A stretch of 64,000 nucleotides of DNA. Origin: Pseudomonadota bacterium. Lineage in GTDB: Bacteria; Myxococcota_A; UBA796; CAJQPC01. Below are positions 8,156 through 15,803 of the stretch, in pieces; positions within the stretch are counted from its first letter, which is position 1; each line of letters begins with the position of its first letter. The notes under the pieces are model-generated. The model was not told where the DNA came from and made no database searches. It saw only the letters and a program-made list of their open reading frames with translations. The position numbers and the translations under genes are program-made. The stretch covers positions 1 through 64,000 of the forward strand of contig JAAESX010000349.1 of assembly GCA_024228935.1 (NCBI GenBank), written 5' to 3'.

Positions 8156-9013
8156 ATGAGCTTCCCCCCTGTCCCCGTCATCGACCTGATGCTGAATGTG
8201 CCGGGGCAGGACAACCGCGCCTGGTACGACTTCATGCAGCCGCTGTTCCTGGACGAGGCGTCCCGGAACTACGACAAGATGCCGGTCGAGTACATGTTCC
8301 GGAACGTCCCGGACTCCTTCGAAGGCGACGATCCCATCGCGGCCACGGTCGCCTTGATGGACCGGTTCAACGTCGAGAGGGCGATGCTCGGGGTCACGAC
8401 CGAGCTGAACCAGGAGGCCATCCGGCGCTTCCCCGACCGCTTCTTCGGCAGCTACTCCGTCGACCCGAACCGCGGCATGGACGCGGTCCGCGACATCGTC
8501 CGCTTCCACGACGAGCTGGGCATCAAGGCGGTCACCGGGTTCCCCAGTGGACTGTGTCCCCAGGTGCCGATCAACGACAAGCGCTGGTACCCCATCTACG
8601 CCAAGTGCGTGGAGCTCGACCTGCCCATCTGCATGTGCGTCGGCGTGCCCGGTCCGCGGCTCCCGATGGCCCCCCAGAAGGTCGAGCTCATCGACGAGGT
8701 CTGCTGGTTCTTCCCGGACCTCAAGTTCGTCATGCGGCACGGCGGAGAGCCCTGGGAGGCGCTCGCCGTGAAGCTGATGATCAAGTACCCGAACCTGTTC
8801 TACATGACCTCGGCGTTCGCCCCGAAGTACTACCCGAAGGCCATCGTCGACTACGCCAACAGCCGCGGGAAGAAGAAGGTCATGTACGCCGGGTACTTCC
8901 CGATGGGCCTGTCGCTCGAGCGCATCTTCCAGGAGCTGCCCGCCGTCCCGTTCAAGGATGAGGTCTGGCCGCTCTTCCTCCGTGACAACGCCGTCCGAGT
9001 CTTCGAGCTATGA
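8156..9013 (+). CDS. Amidohydrolase-family (TIM-barrel) protein without the usual N-terminal HxH
   Basis: A protein of 285 residues from the ATG at 8156, which has GAAGG upstream; a GTG at 8135 is an alternative. The overall layout is that of amidohydrolase 2 proteins: VIDLMLNV strand, long middle helices, a G-F-P-S loop, DLKFVMRHGGEPW with a conserved histidine, and the C-terminal FLRDNAVRVFEL. The first metal motif (HxH after the Asp of VID) is absent, as the text reads VIDLMLNV. A metal-dependent hydrolase or decarboxylase activity is therefore uncertain. It leads an operon with hsaA, hsaC and hsaD under the operator at 8110-8123 and overlaps hsaA by 4 nt (ATGA). A role in ring-cleavage intermediate processing is inferred from position only. 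Confidence 0.65.
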   Translation: MSFPPVPVIDLMLNVPGQDNRAWYDFMQPLFLDEASRNYDKMPVEYMFRNVPDSFEGDDPIAATVALMDRFNVERAMLGVTTELNQEAIRRFPDRFFGSYSVDPNRGMDAVRDIVRFHDELGIKAVTGFPSGLCPQVPINDKRWYPIYAKCVELDLPICMCVGVPGPRLPMAPQKVELIDEVCWFFPDLKFVMRHGGEPWEALAVKLMIKYPNLFYMTSAFAPKYYPKAIVDYANSRGKKKVMYAGYFPMGLSLERIFQELPAVPFKDEVWPLFLRDNAVRVFEL

Positions 9014-10179
9014 GCTGCCATCAGGAACTTCTCGCGCGAGCCCGGGCACTTCGACCGATCCTCGCCGAGCGGGCCGAACACACCTCGGAGCTCCGTAGGG
9101 TCCCCGAGGAGAGCATCGCTGCGTTCCAGGAGGCCGGGTTCTTCAGGATGCTCCAGCCCAAGCGCTGGGGTGGGTACGAGGTGCACCCGAACACCTTCTT
9201 CGACGTCCAGCGCGAGGTCGCCGCGGGCTGCGCGTCGAGCGGCTGGGTGCTCGGCGTCGTCGCCATCCACGCGTGGCAGCTCGCCCTGTTCCCGGAGCAG
9301 GCCCAGGAGGACGTCTGGGGCTCGGATGCCTCCACGCTCATCAGCTCGTCCTACGCCCCCACCGGCAAGGTCGAGAAGGTCGAGGGCGGCTACCGCATCT
9401 CCGGTCGCTGGTCGTTCTCGAGTGGCTCGGACCACTGCCAGTGGATCTTCCTGGGCGGGTTCGCGCCCACGCCCGAGGGCTCGCCCCCGGACATGCGGAC
9501 GTTCCTGCTTCCCCGTAGCGACTACGAGATCGACGACAACTGGCACACGTTCGCGCTGCGAGGAACGGGCAGCAAGGACATCGTGGTCGAGGGCGCGTTC
9601 GTGCCCGAGCATCGGACGCACAAGCTCATCGACGGGTACCTGTGCAAGTCCCCCGGCAACGCGCTGAACACGGCTCCGCTGTACCGGATCCCGTTTGGTC
9701 AGATCTTCGTTCGCAGCGTCAGCACCTCGGCCCTGGGCATCGCGCGAGCGGCGCTCGACTTCTACCTGGGCGTGACCGCGAAGAAGGTCGGCGCGGCGGA
9801 TGGCTCGCCGGCCGCCAAGGACCCCGGGACCCAGCTGTCGGTCGCGCGGGCGGCGTCCAAGCTCGACAAGAGCATCCTGGTCCTGCACCGGAACTTCGAC
9901 GAGCTGATGGCCTACGCCGAGCGCGGCGAGGTCGCCCCCATCGACAAGCGCGTGGCCTGGCGCTGGGACTCGAGCGAGGTCGTCTCCGACTGCGTCGAGG
10001 TCGTGGATGCGTTGTTCGCGAACTGCGGGGGCAGGGCGCTCTTCACCAGCTCGCCCATCCACCGTCTGTTCTGTGATGTGCACGGTGCTCGCGCCCACTT
10101 CGCCAATCGGCCCGAGAAGTCCGGCCGCAACTACGGCGCGGTCCAGCTGGGCCTACGCTCGACGGACTTCTTCATCTGA
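9010..10179 (+). CDS. hsaA: 3-hydroxy-9,10-secoandrostatriene-dione 4-hydroxylase, oxygenase component
   Basis: A protein of 389 residues in the acyl-CoA-dehydrogenase-like flavin monooxygenase group. Features seen are an N-terminal helical domain (LRPILAERAEHTSELRRVPEES), WGGYEV, the ASSGWVLGVVAIH segment and GRWSFSSGSDHCQW, all characteristic of HsaA/HpaB-like two-component hydroxylases. The C-terminus has the FANCGGRALF and FCDVHGARAHFAN pattern. HsaA uses reduced flavin and oxygen to hydroxylate the aromatised ring A, making the catechol DHSA. It overlaps the previous gene by ATGA and is followed 16 nt later by hsaC, the next pathway step. The partner flavin reductase HsaB is not present in this window. 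Confidence 0.85.
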   Translation: MSCHQELLARARALRPILAERAEHTSELRRVPEESIAAFQEAGFFRMLQPKRWGGYEVHPNTFFDVQREVAAGCASSGWVLGVVAIHAWQLALFPEQAQEDVWGSDASTLISSSYAPTGKVEKVEGGYRISGRWSFSSGSDHCQWIFLGGFAPTPEGSPPDMRTFLLPRSDYEIDDNWHTFALRGTGSKDIVVEGAFVPEHRTHKLIDGYLCKSPGNALNTAPLYRIPFGQIFVRSVSTSALGIARAALDFYLGVTAKKVGAADGSPAAKDPGTQLSVARAASKLDKSILVLHRNFDELMAYAERGEVAPIDKRVAWRWDSSEVVSDCVEVVDALFANCGGRALFTSSPIHRLFCDVHGARAHFANRPEKSGRNYGAVQLGLRSTDFFI

Positions 10180-10195
10180 TGCAAGGCGATTCTTG

Positions 10196-11023
10196 ATGCA
10201 GCTGGGCTACCTCGTGTTCGAGGTGAAGGACGTCGCGCGCTGGACGCAGTTCTTCACCGATGTGCTGGGGATGGAGGACGTCGGCGACGGCCGGTTCCGC
10301 ATGGACGGCCACGCCTGGCGTTTCCAGATCCAGCCCGGAGAGCGCAACGATCTCGCGTGTGTGGGCTGGGAGATGGCATCGCTGGACGACTGTCCGGGCG
10401 AGGATGCGGACCCGGCTGAGCGGGGCGTGCAGTCGCTACGGCGAGCGGTCGACCCCGGTGGTGTCCCCGTCGAGTCCTACACGGGGCCCGAGCTGTCCTC
10501 GACGCCGTTCTCGAGCGCGCTCGTGCCCGGCGGATTCGTCGCCGATGAGCTGGGTCTGGGGCACCTCGTCGTGACGTCCAAGGACAAGGCGGAGTCCCGA
10601 GCGTTCTACGAGGGTGTCGGGGCGAAGCTCTCCGACCACATCCGATGCGAGATCCACGGCTACCCCGTCGATGTGTCGTTCTTCCACGTGAACCCGCGGC
10701 ACCACTCGGTGGCGTTCGGTGGACCGCAGCGCTCGAGGCTGCACCACTTCATGGTCGAGGCGCACGAGATCGACGCCGTCGGGGCCGCGCTGGACCGGAC
10801 GCTGAAGGCCGGCCTCCAGGTCATGCAGACGCTCGGACGGCACCCCAACGACCGGATGTTGAGCTTCTACGCGAAGACGCCCGGCGGCTTCCAGTTCGAG
10901 TTCGGCTGGGGCGGTCGCCTGGTCGACGACGCCACCTGGGAGCCCACCACCTACGACCGCATCAGCGAGTGGGGGCATCTGGATCCGCAGCTCGCGTTCG
11001 CGCCACCGAAGAGGTCCAAGTGA
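10196..11023 (+). CDS. hsaC: Extradiol ring-cleavage dioxygenase for DHSA
   Basis: A protein of 275 residues, starting at the ATG at 10196 after the hsaA stop. It has two tandem vicinal-oxygen-chelate modules like BphC/HsaC. Likely iron ligands are His123 (in LGHLV), His184 (in RLHHFMVE) and Glu235 (in FEFGWGG). A His-His pair at 169-170 (NPRHHS) and Tyr225 (SFYAKTPGG) match the second-shell catalytic residues of BphC. The enzyme cleaves the catechol ring A between the hydroxylated carbon and its neighbour, giving the meta-cleavage product for HsaD. The length is slightly below the roughly 300 residues of the mycobacterial enzyme. The GTG of hsaD overlaps its stop codon. Confidence 0.88.
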   Translation: MQLGYLVFEVKDVARWTQFFTDVLGMEDVGDGRFRMDGHAWRFQIQPGERNDLACVGWEMASLDDCPGEDADPAERGVQSLRRAVDPGGVPVESYTGPELSSTPFSSALVPGGFVADELGLGHLVVTSKDKAESRAFYEGVGAKLSDHIRCEIHGYPVDVSFFHVNPRHHSVAFGGPQRSRLHHFMVEAHEIDAVGAALDRTLKAGLQVMQTLGRHPNDRMLSFYAKTPGGFQFEFGWGGRLVDDATWEPTTYDRISEWGHLDPQLAFAPPKRSK

Positions 11024-11829
11024 CGCCTGTCGACATCGGGGACGGCCTGCACGTCGCCACCAGCACCTGGGGGACCGAGGGGCCCGCCGTCGTGTTCCTG
11101 CACGGCTCGGGACCGGGCGCGTCGGGGCCCTCGAACTTCGCGGCCCCCGCCGAGCGCATCGCCGCCAAGGGCTACCGCTGCATCACGCTCGACACGATGG
11201 GCTACGGCGATAGCTCGCGGGTCGACCGGGACCACGGCCTGGACTGGGTCAGCGAGTGCGCGGCCAAGACCCTGGAACAACTAGGGATCCAGGAGTACGT
11301 CCTCGTCGGGAACTCGCACGGCGGCGCCCAGGCCATCCGCATCGCGCTCGAGCACCCTGACCGGGTCCGCGGTCTGCTCCTGATGGCTCCCGGGGGCCTC
11401 GAGGAGCGCGACGTCTACATGGAGATGCGCGGCGTCCGCTCGATGCTGCGCTGCATCTACGGGCCCGAGGGCATCACGCTCGCCGGGATGATGAAGGTCT
11501 TCGGGAAGCAGCTCTACAGCCCCCAGGACATCGACCCGGCGCTCGTCGAAAGGCGCTTCGAGGTCGCCATGACGCAGTCCACCCGAACGTTCCGGACGCT
11601 CGCGGTCACGAACCAGCGTGAGCGGCTCGGCGAGCTGACGTGCCCGGTCCTCGGACTCTGGGGAGCGAACGACCAGTTCTGCCCGCCGAGCGGAGCGCTG
11701 CACCTGGCCACGGGCTGTACGGACGTCGAGGTCGTCGTCTACGGCCGATGTGGCCACTGGGTCATGGTCGAGCAGGCCGACGCATTCGTCGAGCAGGCGC
11801 TTCGGTTCCTCGGGAAGCTGGGTACGTAG
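11020..11829 (+). CDS. hsaD: Meta-cleavage product hydrolase (alpha/beta hydrolase)
   Basis: A protein of 269 residues from the GTG at 11020 (GTGA overlap with hsaC). It has the alpha/beta-hydrolase fold with the oxyanion-hole segment HGSGPGASG (28-36), nucleophile Ser99 in GNSHGG, Asp218 in GANDQF and His246 in CGHWVMVE. The HGSGPGASG form is typical of BphD/HsaD carbon-carbon hydrolases. HsaD splits DSHA into HIP (the C/D ring fragment) and a hydroxyhexadienoate. The usual GNSMGG elbow is GNSHGG here, a minor change. It is the last gene of the operon; hsaE, hsaF and hsaG, which would process the small fragment, do not follow. Confidence 0.87.
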   Translation: MTPVDIGDGLHVATSTWGTEGPAVVFLHGSGPGASGPSNFAAPAERIAAKGYRCITLDTMGYGDSSRVDRDHGLDWVSECAAKTLEQLGIQEYVLVGNSHGGAQAIRIALEHPDRVRGLLLMAPGGLEERDVYMEMRGVRSMLRCIYGPEGITLAGMMKVFGKQLYSPQDIDPALVERRFEVAMTQSTRTFRTLAVTNQRERLGELTCPVLGLWGANDQFCPPSGALHLATGCTDVEVVVYGRCGHWVMVEQADAFVEQALRFLGKLGT

Positions 11830-11849
11830 ACCTGGCCGCGCCTTCTACG
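11825..11849. terminator. Possible hairpin between convergent genes
   Basis: CGTAGA at 11825-11830 and TCTACG at 11844-11849 form a six-base perfect inverted repeat around a GC-rich 13-base loop, spanning the stop codons of hsaD and the convergent methyltransferase. It could act as a bidirectional terminator, but no U-tract follows, so this is weak. Confidence 0.3.
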
Positions 11850-12603
11850 CGTTGGGCTCGTCCCGCAGGTACGGCCTGACCCGCATCGTCATCCGCTTGA
11901 GCCAGTTGGACTCGAACGGAGACAGCCGGGCGCGCATGAGGATGCGGCGCAGGTAGAGCTCCGAGCTCTCGCGGAAGTCGGTCCCCGGGACGAACACCCT
12001 CGAGACGCTCAGGGTGTCCAGGATCTCGTTGGCCCGCTGGGTCGCCTCGGTCGCCGAGATGATGTCGAGCGGCTTCAGCTCCGAGCCGTCCGCATGGGGG
12101 GCGATGGCGTCGGCTCGGCGCGACAGCTGGTACATCACCAGGCCCGTCGCCAAGCTCAGGTTCAGTGAGCCATGGCTCTTGCTCGTGGCGATGGTGTAGA
12201 GCGCGTCACAGTGGTCGAGCTCCTCGTTCAGGAGGCCGGTGCGCTCGTTCCCGAAGACCAGGCCGTAGCGTTCGGGTCGTCGGGTCTCGGCGATTCGGGT
12301 CGCCGCGTCCTCGAGCTCCCCGTGGATCGGGCGGTTCGTCCCGGCCCGCCGGGTGAACCCGATGAGACCCGCCAGATGGTCTCCGAACTCCGCCAGGTCG
12401 TCCACCACGACGGCCCGGTCCAGGCACTCGGTGTAGCCGTTGGCCATGTGGAGCAGGGCGTCGTCGTGACGCCAACCCGGTGGCGGCTGGACCAGGTAGA
12501 GCTGGGTGTAGCCGAAGTTCGCCATGGCGCGGGAGACGGACCCGATGTTGCCCGGATGCTGCGGACGACAGAGGACGATGCTGGCCAGCGGTGCGTCGGA
12601 CAT
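11845..12603 (-). CDS. RNA methyltransferase, TrmH/SpoU family (TrmJ-like)
   Basis: A protein of 252 residues with the SPOUT knot pattern of TrmJ: an N-terminal IVLCRPQHPGNIGSVSRAMANFG motif, RYGLVFGNERTGL in the middle and SLNLSLATGLVMYQL near residue 155. TrmJ makes 2'-O-methylation at position 32 of tRNAs. The C-terminal 90 residues are helical and Arg-rich, as expected for the RNA-contacting extension. The residue set (Asn in HPGNIGS, Arg/Glu in NERTGL, Ser-Leu-Asn) is intact. It is a housekeeping gene without a KstR-type operator. Its 5' neighbour is divergent with 41 nt between, and it converges on hsaD. Confidence 0.8.
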   Translation of the reverse strand: MSDAPLASIVLCRPQHPGNIGSVSRAMANFGYTQLYLVQPPPGWRHDDALLHMANGYTECLDRAVVVDDLAEFGDHLAGLIGFTRRAGTNRPIHGELEDAATRIAETRRPERYGLVFGNERTGLLNEELDHCDALYTIATSKSHGSLNLSLATGLVMYQLSRRADAIAPHADGSELKPLDIISATEATQRANEILDTLSVSRVFVPGTDFRESSELYLRRILMRARLSPFESNWLKRMTMRVRPYLRDEPNA

Positions 12604-12644
12604 GTGGCCGGATATCCCGGTGTCGGTCTGACGCGGGAGAGGCG

Positions 12645-13256
12645 ATGCGAGACCTGCGAGCCGCCCTGGCGGGTACCAAGTGTTGGGATCAGCACACCCA
12701 GGCGCTCTTCGAGGAGCACGGCGAGGCGCTCGAGGACTGCGCGCTCCAGAACCGCGAAGAGCTGCTGGGCCTGTGCGAGTTCATCGAAGCCCAGGGGATC
12801 CGGTCGTACCTCGAGATCGGGGTGTGGACCGGGCGCACCATCGAGGCGCTGAACCGCGTGTTCGCGTTCGACAAGGTGGCGGCGTGTGACCACGGCTGGG
12901 CGGCGCAGCGTGGGCTGCCCATGCACGTGCCGGCGGAGGTGGACTGGCTCCAGGCGGACTCCGAGTCTCCCGAGTTCCTGAGCTGGCGGAAGGAGCTGGG
13001 ACACATCGATCTCGTGCTCATCGACGCGAACCACAGCTACCGCGCGGTGAAGCGGGACTTCGAGCTGAACCGGCGCTTCCCACACCGCTTCCTGGCGTTC
13101 CACGACATCACCGGCTTCCATCCGGCCACACGCGGGGTCGCGAGGCTGTGGAGTGAGCTCGAGGGGGCCAAGGTCGAGATCGTGCGGCCTCACCGGGAGA
13201 TCGGGGTCGAGCACAGCACGATGGGGATCGGCATCTGGTCGGCGGGCCAGGGCTAG
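12645..13256 (+). CDS. Class I SAM-dependent methyltransferase (Methyltransf_24 type)
   Basis: A protein of 203 residues from the ATG at 12645 with GGGAGAGG upstream. Motif I is YLEIGVWTGRTIEAL at about residues 57-71, and an acidic loop ACDHGW follows. The IDLVLIDANHSYRAVKRDFEL stretch is typical of the cephalosporin-hydroxylase-like or Methyltransf_24 group, in which D-x-x-H-x-Y is conserved. The substrate is not known; such genes often act on sugars or cell-surface molecules. It has no operator, and its stop codon abuts that of the convergent GH5 gene with no spacer. Confidence 0.7.
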   Translation: MRDLRAALAGTKCWDQHTQALFEEHGEALEDCALQNREELLGLCEFIEAQGIRSYLEIGVWTGRTIEALNRVFAFDKVAACDHGWAAQRGLPMHVPAEVDWLQADSESPEFLSWRKELGHIDLVLIDANHSYRAVKRDFELNRRFPHRFLAFHDITGFHPATRGVARLWSELEGAKVEIVRPHREIGVEHSTMGIGIWSAGQG

Positions 13257-14570
13257 CTAGAGCCGGACCTCGACCACGCTGGCCTCCTCGGCCAGCACAC
13301 GCAGGATGGGCCCTTCCCACTGCACGCACGCCGAGTCGCTCCAGACCTCGCCGAGTCCCGGGACGGACAGCTCGGTCACGACCTCCGTCGCCGGGAGCTC
13401 GAGCCGAAGGACGCTCCCGTCGAACGACCACGTCGCGCCCCCGACGAGTGCTCGCGGGTAGGGGCGGACAATGGCCGCCAGCATGTCCTCGCGCTCCTCG
13501 CCGTCGGGGCCGACCAGGGACAGGTCCTCCTCGTTCCAGAGCTCGCTGGAGTCCGAGTATTCCCAATAGGTTGCGTGCATTCCTCGAGCGTCGAAGATGT
13601 CGTAGTGCTCGGTCATGTACGGCGTGATGTCGGACCCGTGCCCCGCGTCGATGCCGAACTCGCCGACCAGGACGGGCAGGTCCCAGTCCTCGCCCACATC
13701 GGCCCAGTTCTCGGCCGGGGCCACGTCCCCGAGCCCGCCGCCGAACAGGGCCCCGGGCGTGTAGAAGTGCGGGGCGAACACCAGGCCGTCGCGGTCCGGT
13801 CGAGCGAGGTCCGTCGAGGCGTTGACCCCATCCGTGCCCGTGGCATCGAAGAACACGAGCGAGTCCGGCGCTTCGGCTCGGATGACGTCGGTGAGCTCCT
13901 CGTAGAACGGGGTCAGCTCGTCCGCGCTCCCGTGCGGCTCGTTCATGATCTCGAAGCCGATGACGCCGGGGCGGTCGGCGTGCCGGGCGGCCATGACCGA
14001 CCACATCGCCTCGAAGTCCGTCCGGGCCCCGTGGGTGTCGCCCCAGAAGTCCTCGAACGCCTGATCCACGCGGTCGTCCTGGGTGTACCCGGTGAACCAG
14101 CCGGGGCAGTCGTGCCGTGGCTCGCCGGGGTCTTCGGGGAGGGTCCACGCGGGGAAGCCGTCCCCGCAGAACGCCTCGGCGTACACGTCCTGGTGGAAGT
14201 CGACGATGGTCCACATCCCGCGCTCGTGGGCGGCGTCGAGCAGGGCGTCGTACCGCGCCATCCACGCCTCGTCCCATTCGCCACGCGAGGGCTCGGCCGC
14301 TGCCCAGGAGAAGGGCACGCGCAGCACGTCGAAGCCCCACGCTTCGGGCCGGTCGAGGTAGGCCCCGACTCCCTCGTCGAAGTCGCCGTCGAACGGCACA
14401 TAGGGTGCGAACTTGCTGCGCCCGCCGGCGTTGACTCCCCGCAACAGCACGGTCCGGTCGAGCTCGTCGACGACCAGTGTGCCATCGGTCCGAAGCCGAG
14501 CGGGCTCGACCTGCGCAATGGTGCATTCCTTGGCGGGCCGCATGCCGCAGCCGAGAACGAGCCAGATCAC
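13257..14570 (-). CDS. GH5-family glycoside hydrolase lipoprotein (endoglycoceramidase-like)
   Basis: A protein of 437 residues from a GTG at 14570 with GGAGG five bases upstream. The N-terminus reads (M)IWLVLGC, a lipobox with Cys8 and a very short signal. The TIM barrel shows VNAGGRSKFAPY, IVDFHQDVYAEAF, the acid/base Glu in EIMNEPHG and the nucleophile Glu in VLVGEFGID, the two catalytic glutamates of clan GH-A. HQDVYAEAFCGDGFPAW is typical of the endoglycoceramidase-like GH5 subgroup. The last 80 residues form a beta-sandwich tail. It probably sits on the outer membrane or cell surface and cleaves a beta-linked glycan or glycolipid; the substrate is not known. No KstR operator is nearby; the 129-bp divergent spacer to the CBS gene shows no operator. 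Confidence 0.78.
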   Translation of the reverse strand: MIWLVLGCGMRPAKECTIAQVEPARLRTDGTLVVDELDRTVLLRGVNAGGRSKFAPYVPFDGDFDEGVGAYLDRPEAWGFDVLRVPFSWAAAEPSRGEWDEAWMARYDALLDAAHERGMWTIVDFHQDVYAEAFCGDGFPAWTLPEDPGEPRHDCPGWFTGYTQDDRVDQAFEDFWGDTHGARTDFEAMWSVMAARHADRPGVIGFEIMNEPHGSADELTPFYEELTDVIRAEAPDSLVFFDATGTDGVNASTDLARPDRDGLVFAPHFYTPGALFGGGLGDVAPAENWADVGEDWDLPVLVGEFGIDAGHGSDITPYMTEHYDIFDARGMHATYWEYSDSSELWNEEDLSLVGPDGEEREDMLAAIVRPYPRALVGGATWSFDGSVLRLELPATEVVTELSVPGLGEVWSDSACVQWEGPILRVLAEEASVVEVRL

Positions 14571-14699
14571 GCCGACCTCCGCTGGGCACACTCGCACAGT
14601 CGGGCGGGTGGGACGCCACCGGTCCTTGGCAGCGAGCGCGTCGGTCGGCCCCTCTGCGCTGGCCTGGGCCTTGCGGTGGCCTGACCCCGGGAGGAACGA

Positions 14700-15170
14700 A
14701 TGCAGTACGTCAACGAGATCATGTCCCGCACGCCTCGGACCATCGCGCCCGAAGCGTGGGTCCAGACCCTGGCCCAGCTGCTGCTCGACAGCGGCGTCGA
14801 GGGCGTCTGCGTCGTCGACGAGGACGACAAGCTCGTCGGCGTGGTGACCGCGATGGACCTGTTCGTGCGGGAGAAGCGCGTCCAGATGCCTCCGTACAAC
14901 CTGTTCACCCGCATGGTCGTGAGCCTGGCTCGTCCCGGCATGCGGACCGAGCTCGCCAAGTCCACAGGAGTCACCGTGGGCGACATCATGTCGAAGGACC
15001 CGGTGACGATGCCGTTCGACGCGACGCTCGAGGACCTGGCCCCAGCGATGGTCGAGGGCCACTACACGGTCATCCCCGTGGTGAAGGACGGCGTCCTGCT
15101 GGGCGTCGTGAACACCCGGGACGTTGTCCGCACCATCGTCGAGCGGTTCCACCACGTCGACTCGGCGTAG
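14700..15170 (+). CDS. Tandem CBS-domain protein
   Basis: A protein of 156 residues with two CBS modules: the first at about 5-60 (IMSRTPRTIAPEAWVQTLAQLL, then LVGVVTAMDLFVRE) and the second at 95-150 (IMSKDPVTMPFD, VVKDGVLLGVVNTRDVVRTIV). A strong GGAGG precedes the ATG. Stand-alone CBS pairs bind adenine nucleotides and act as regulatory modules; the partner is not visible. The linker of about 35 residues between modules (MPPYNLFTRMVVSLARPG) is longer than in minimal CBS pairs. It is outside the KstR regulon and converges on the SDR gene with a 3-nt gap. Confidence 0.85.
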   Translation: MQYVNEIMSRTPRTIAPEAWVQTLAQLLLDSGVEGVCVVDEDDKLVGVVTAMDLFVREKRVQMPPYNLFTRMVVSLARPGMRTELAKSTGVTVGDIMSKDPVTMPFDATLEDLAPAMVEGHYTVIPVVKDGVLLGVVNTRDVVRTIVERFHHVDSA

Positions 15171-15173
15171 GCG

Positions 15174-15803
15174 CTAGACGCTCCATCCGCCGTCCACCGC
15201 CAGCCGCTGGCCGGTGACGTACGGCGCCGTCGCCAGGTACGCGACGGCGTCCGCGACGTCCTGCGCGGTGCCGAGGCACCCGAGCGGCACGTTCTTCACC
15301 ACGGCGTCCTTCCAGCCGTCCGGGAACTCGATCTTCTCGAACATTCCCGCGGCGATGACGCCGACGGCGACCTCGTTCGCGCGCACGCCGAAGCGTCCCT
15401 CTTCGCGCGCCAGGGCTCGGACGATGGCGGAGATCGCGCCTTTCGGCGCTGTGCTCAGGACGTCGGCGGGCGAGTGCCGGTTCAGGGCCGCCGTGGTCAG
15501 CGCGACGAGGCAGCCGCGGTTCGCCCGAAGCGCCGGCAGCACCGCTTGCACCAGGCAGGTGAAGGCCTCGATCTCCCGGGTGACCTGGCTCCAGTCCGCG
15601 ACCTCCGAGGCGTAGAGCTGCGGCACCGGCTCGCCGGCCGCCCAGACCACGAGGGACAGGTCGTCGGGCACCTGGACGGGGCCGGGCAGCGGCATGGCCA
15701 GGGTCCCGTCTCGTCCGGAGCGTGAAGCGAGCAGCACGTCTCCTTCGAGCCGCTCGGCGACCGCACGACCCAGCCCGCCGGCACCCACCACGAGCGTACT
15801 CAC
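15174..15803 (-). CDS. Short-chain dehydrogenase/reductase-like protein lacking the catalytic Tyr
   Basis: A protein of 209 residues from the GTG at 15803, overlapping the fadD3 stop (GTGA). The dinucleotide-binding start LVVGAGGLGRAVAERL and the C-terminal PYVTGQRLAVDGGWSV are classical for SDRs. The active-site Y-x-x-x-K is read as S-T-A-P-K, so the general-acid tyrosine is missing. The loop VNEVAVGVIAAGMFEK replaces the PG-motif region, and the protein is about 40 residues shorter than typical SDRs. It may bind a nucleotide but may not act as a normal dehydrogenase. It is co-transcribed with fadD3 under the operator at 17315-17328, which suggests a link to HIP activation. Confidence 0.65.
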   Translation of the reverse strand: MSTLVVGAGGLGRAVAERLEGDVLLASRSGRDGTLAMPLPGPVQVPDDLSLVVWAAGEPVPQLYASEVADWSQVTREIEAFTCLVQAVLPALRANRGCLVALTTAALNRHSPADVLSTAPKGAISAIVRALAREEGRFGVRANEVAVGVIAAGMFEKIEFPDGWKDAVVKNVPLGCLGTAQDVADAVAYLATAPYVTGQRLAVDGGWSV

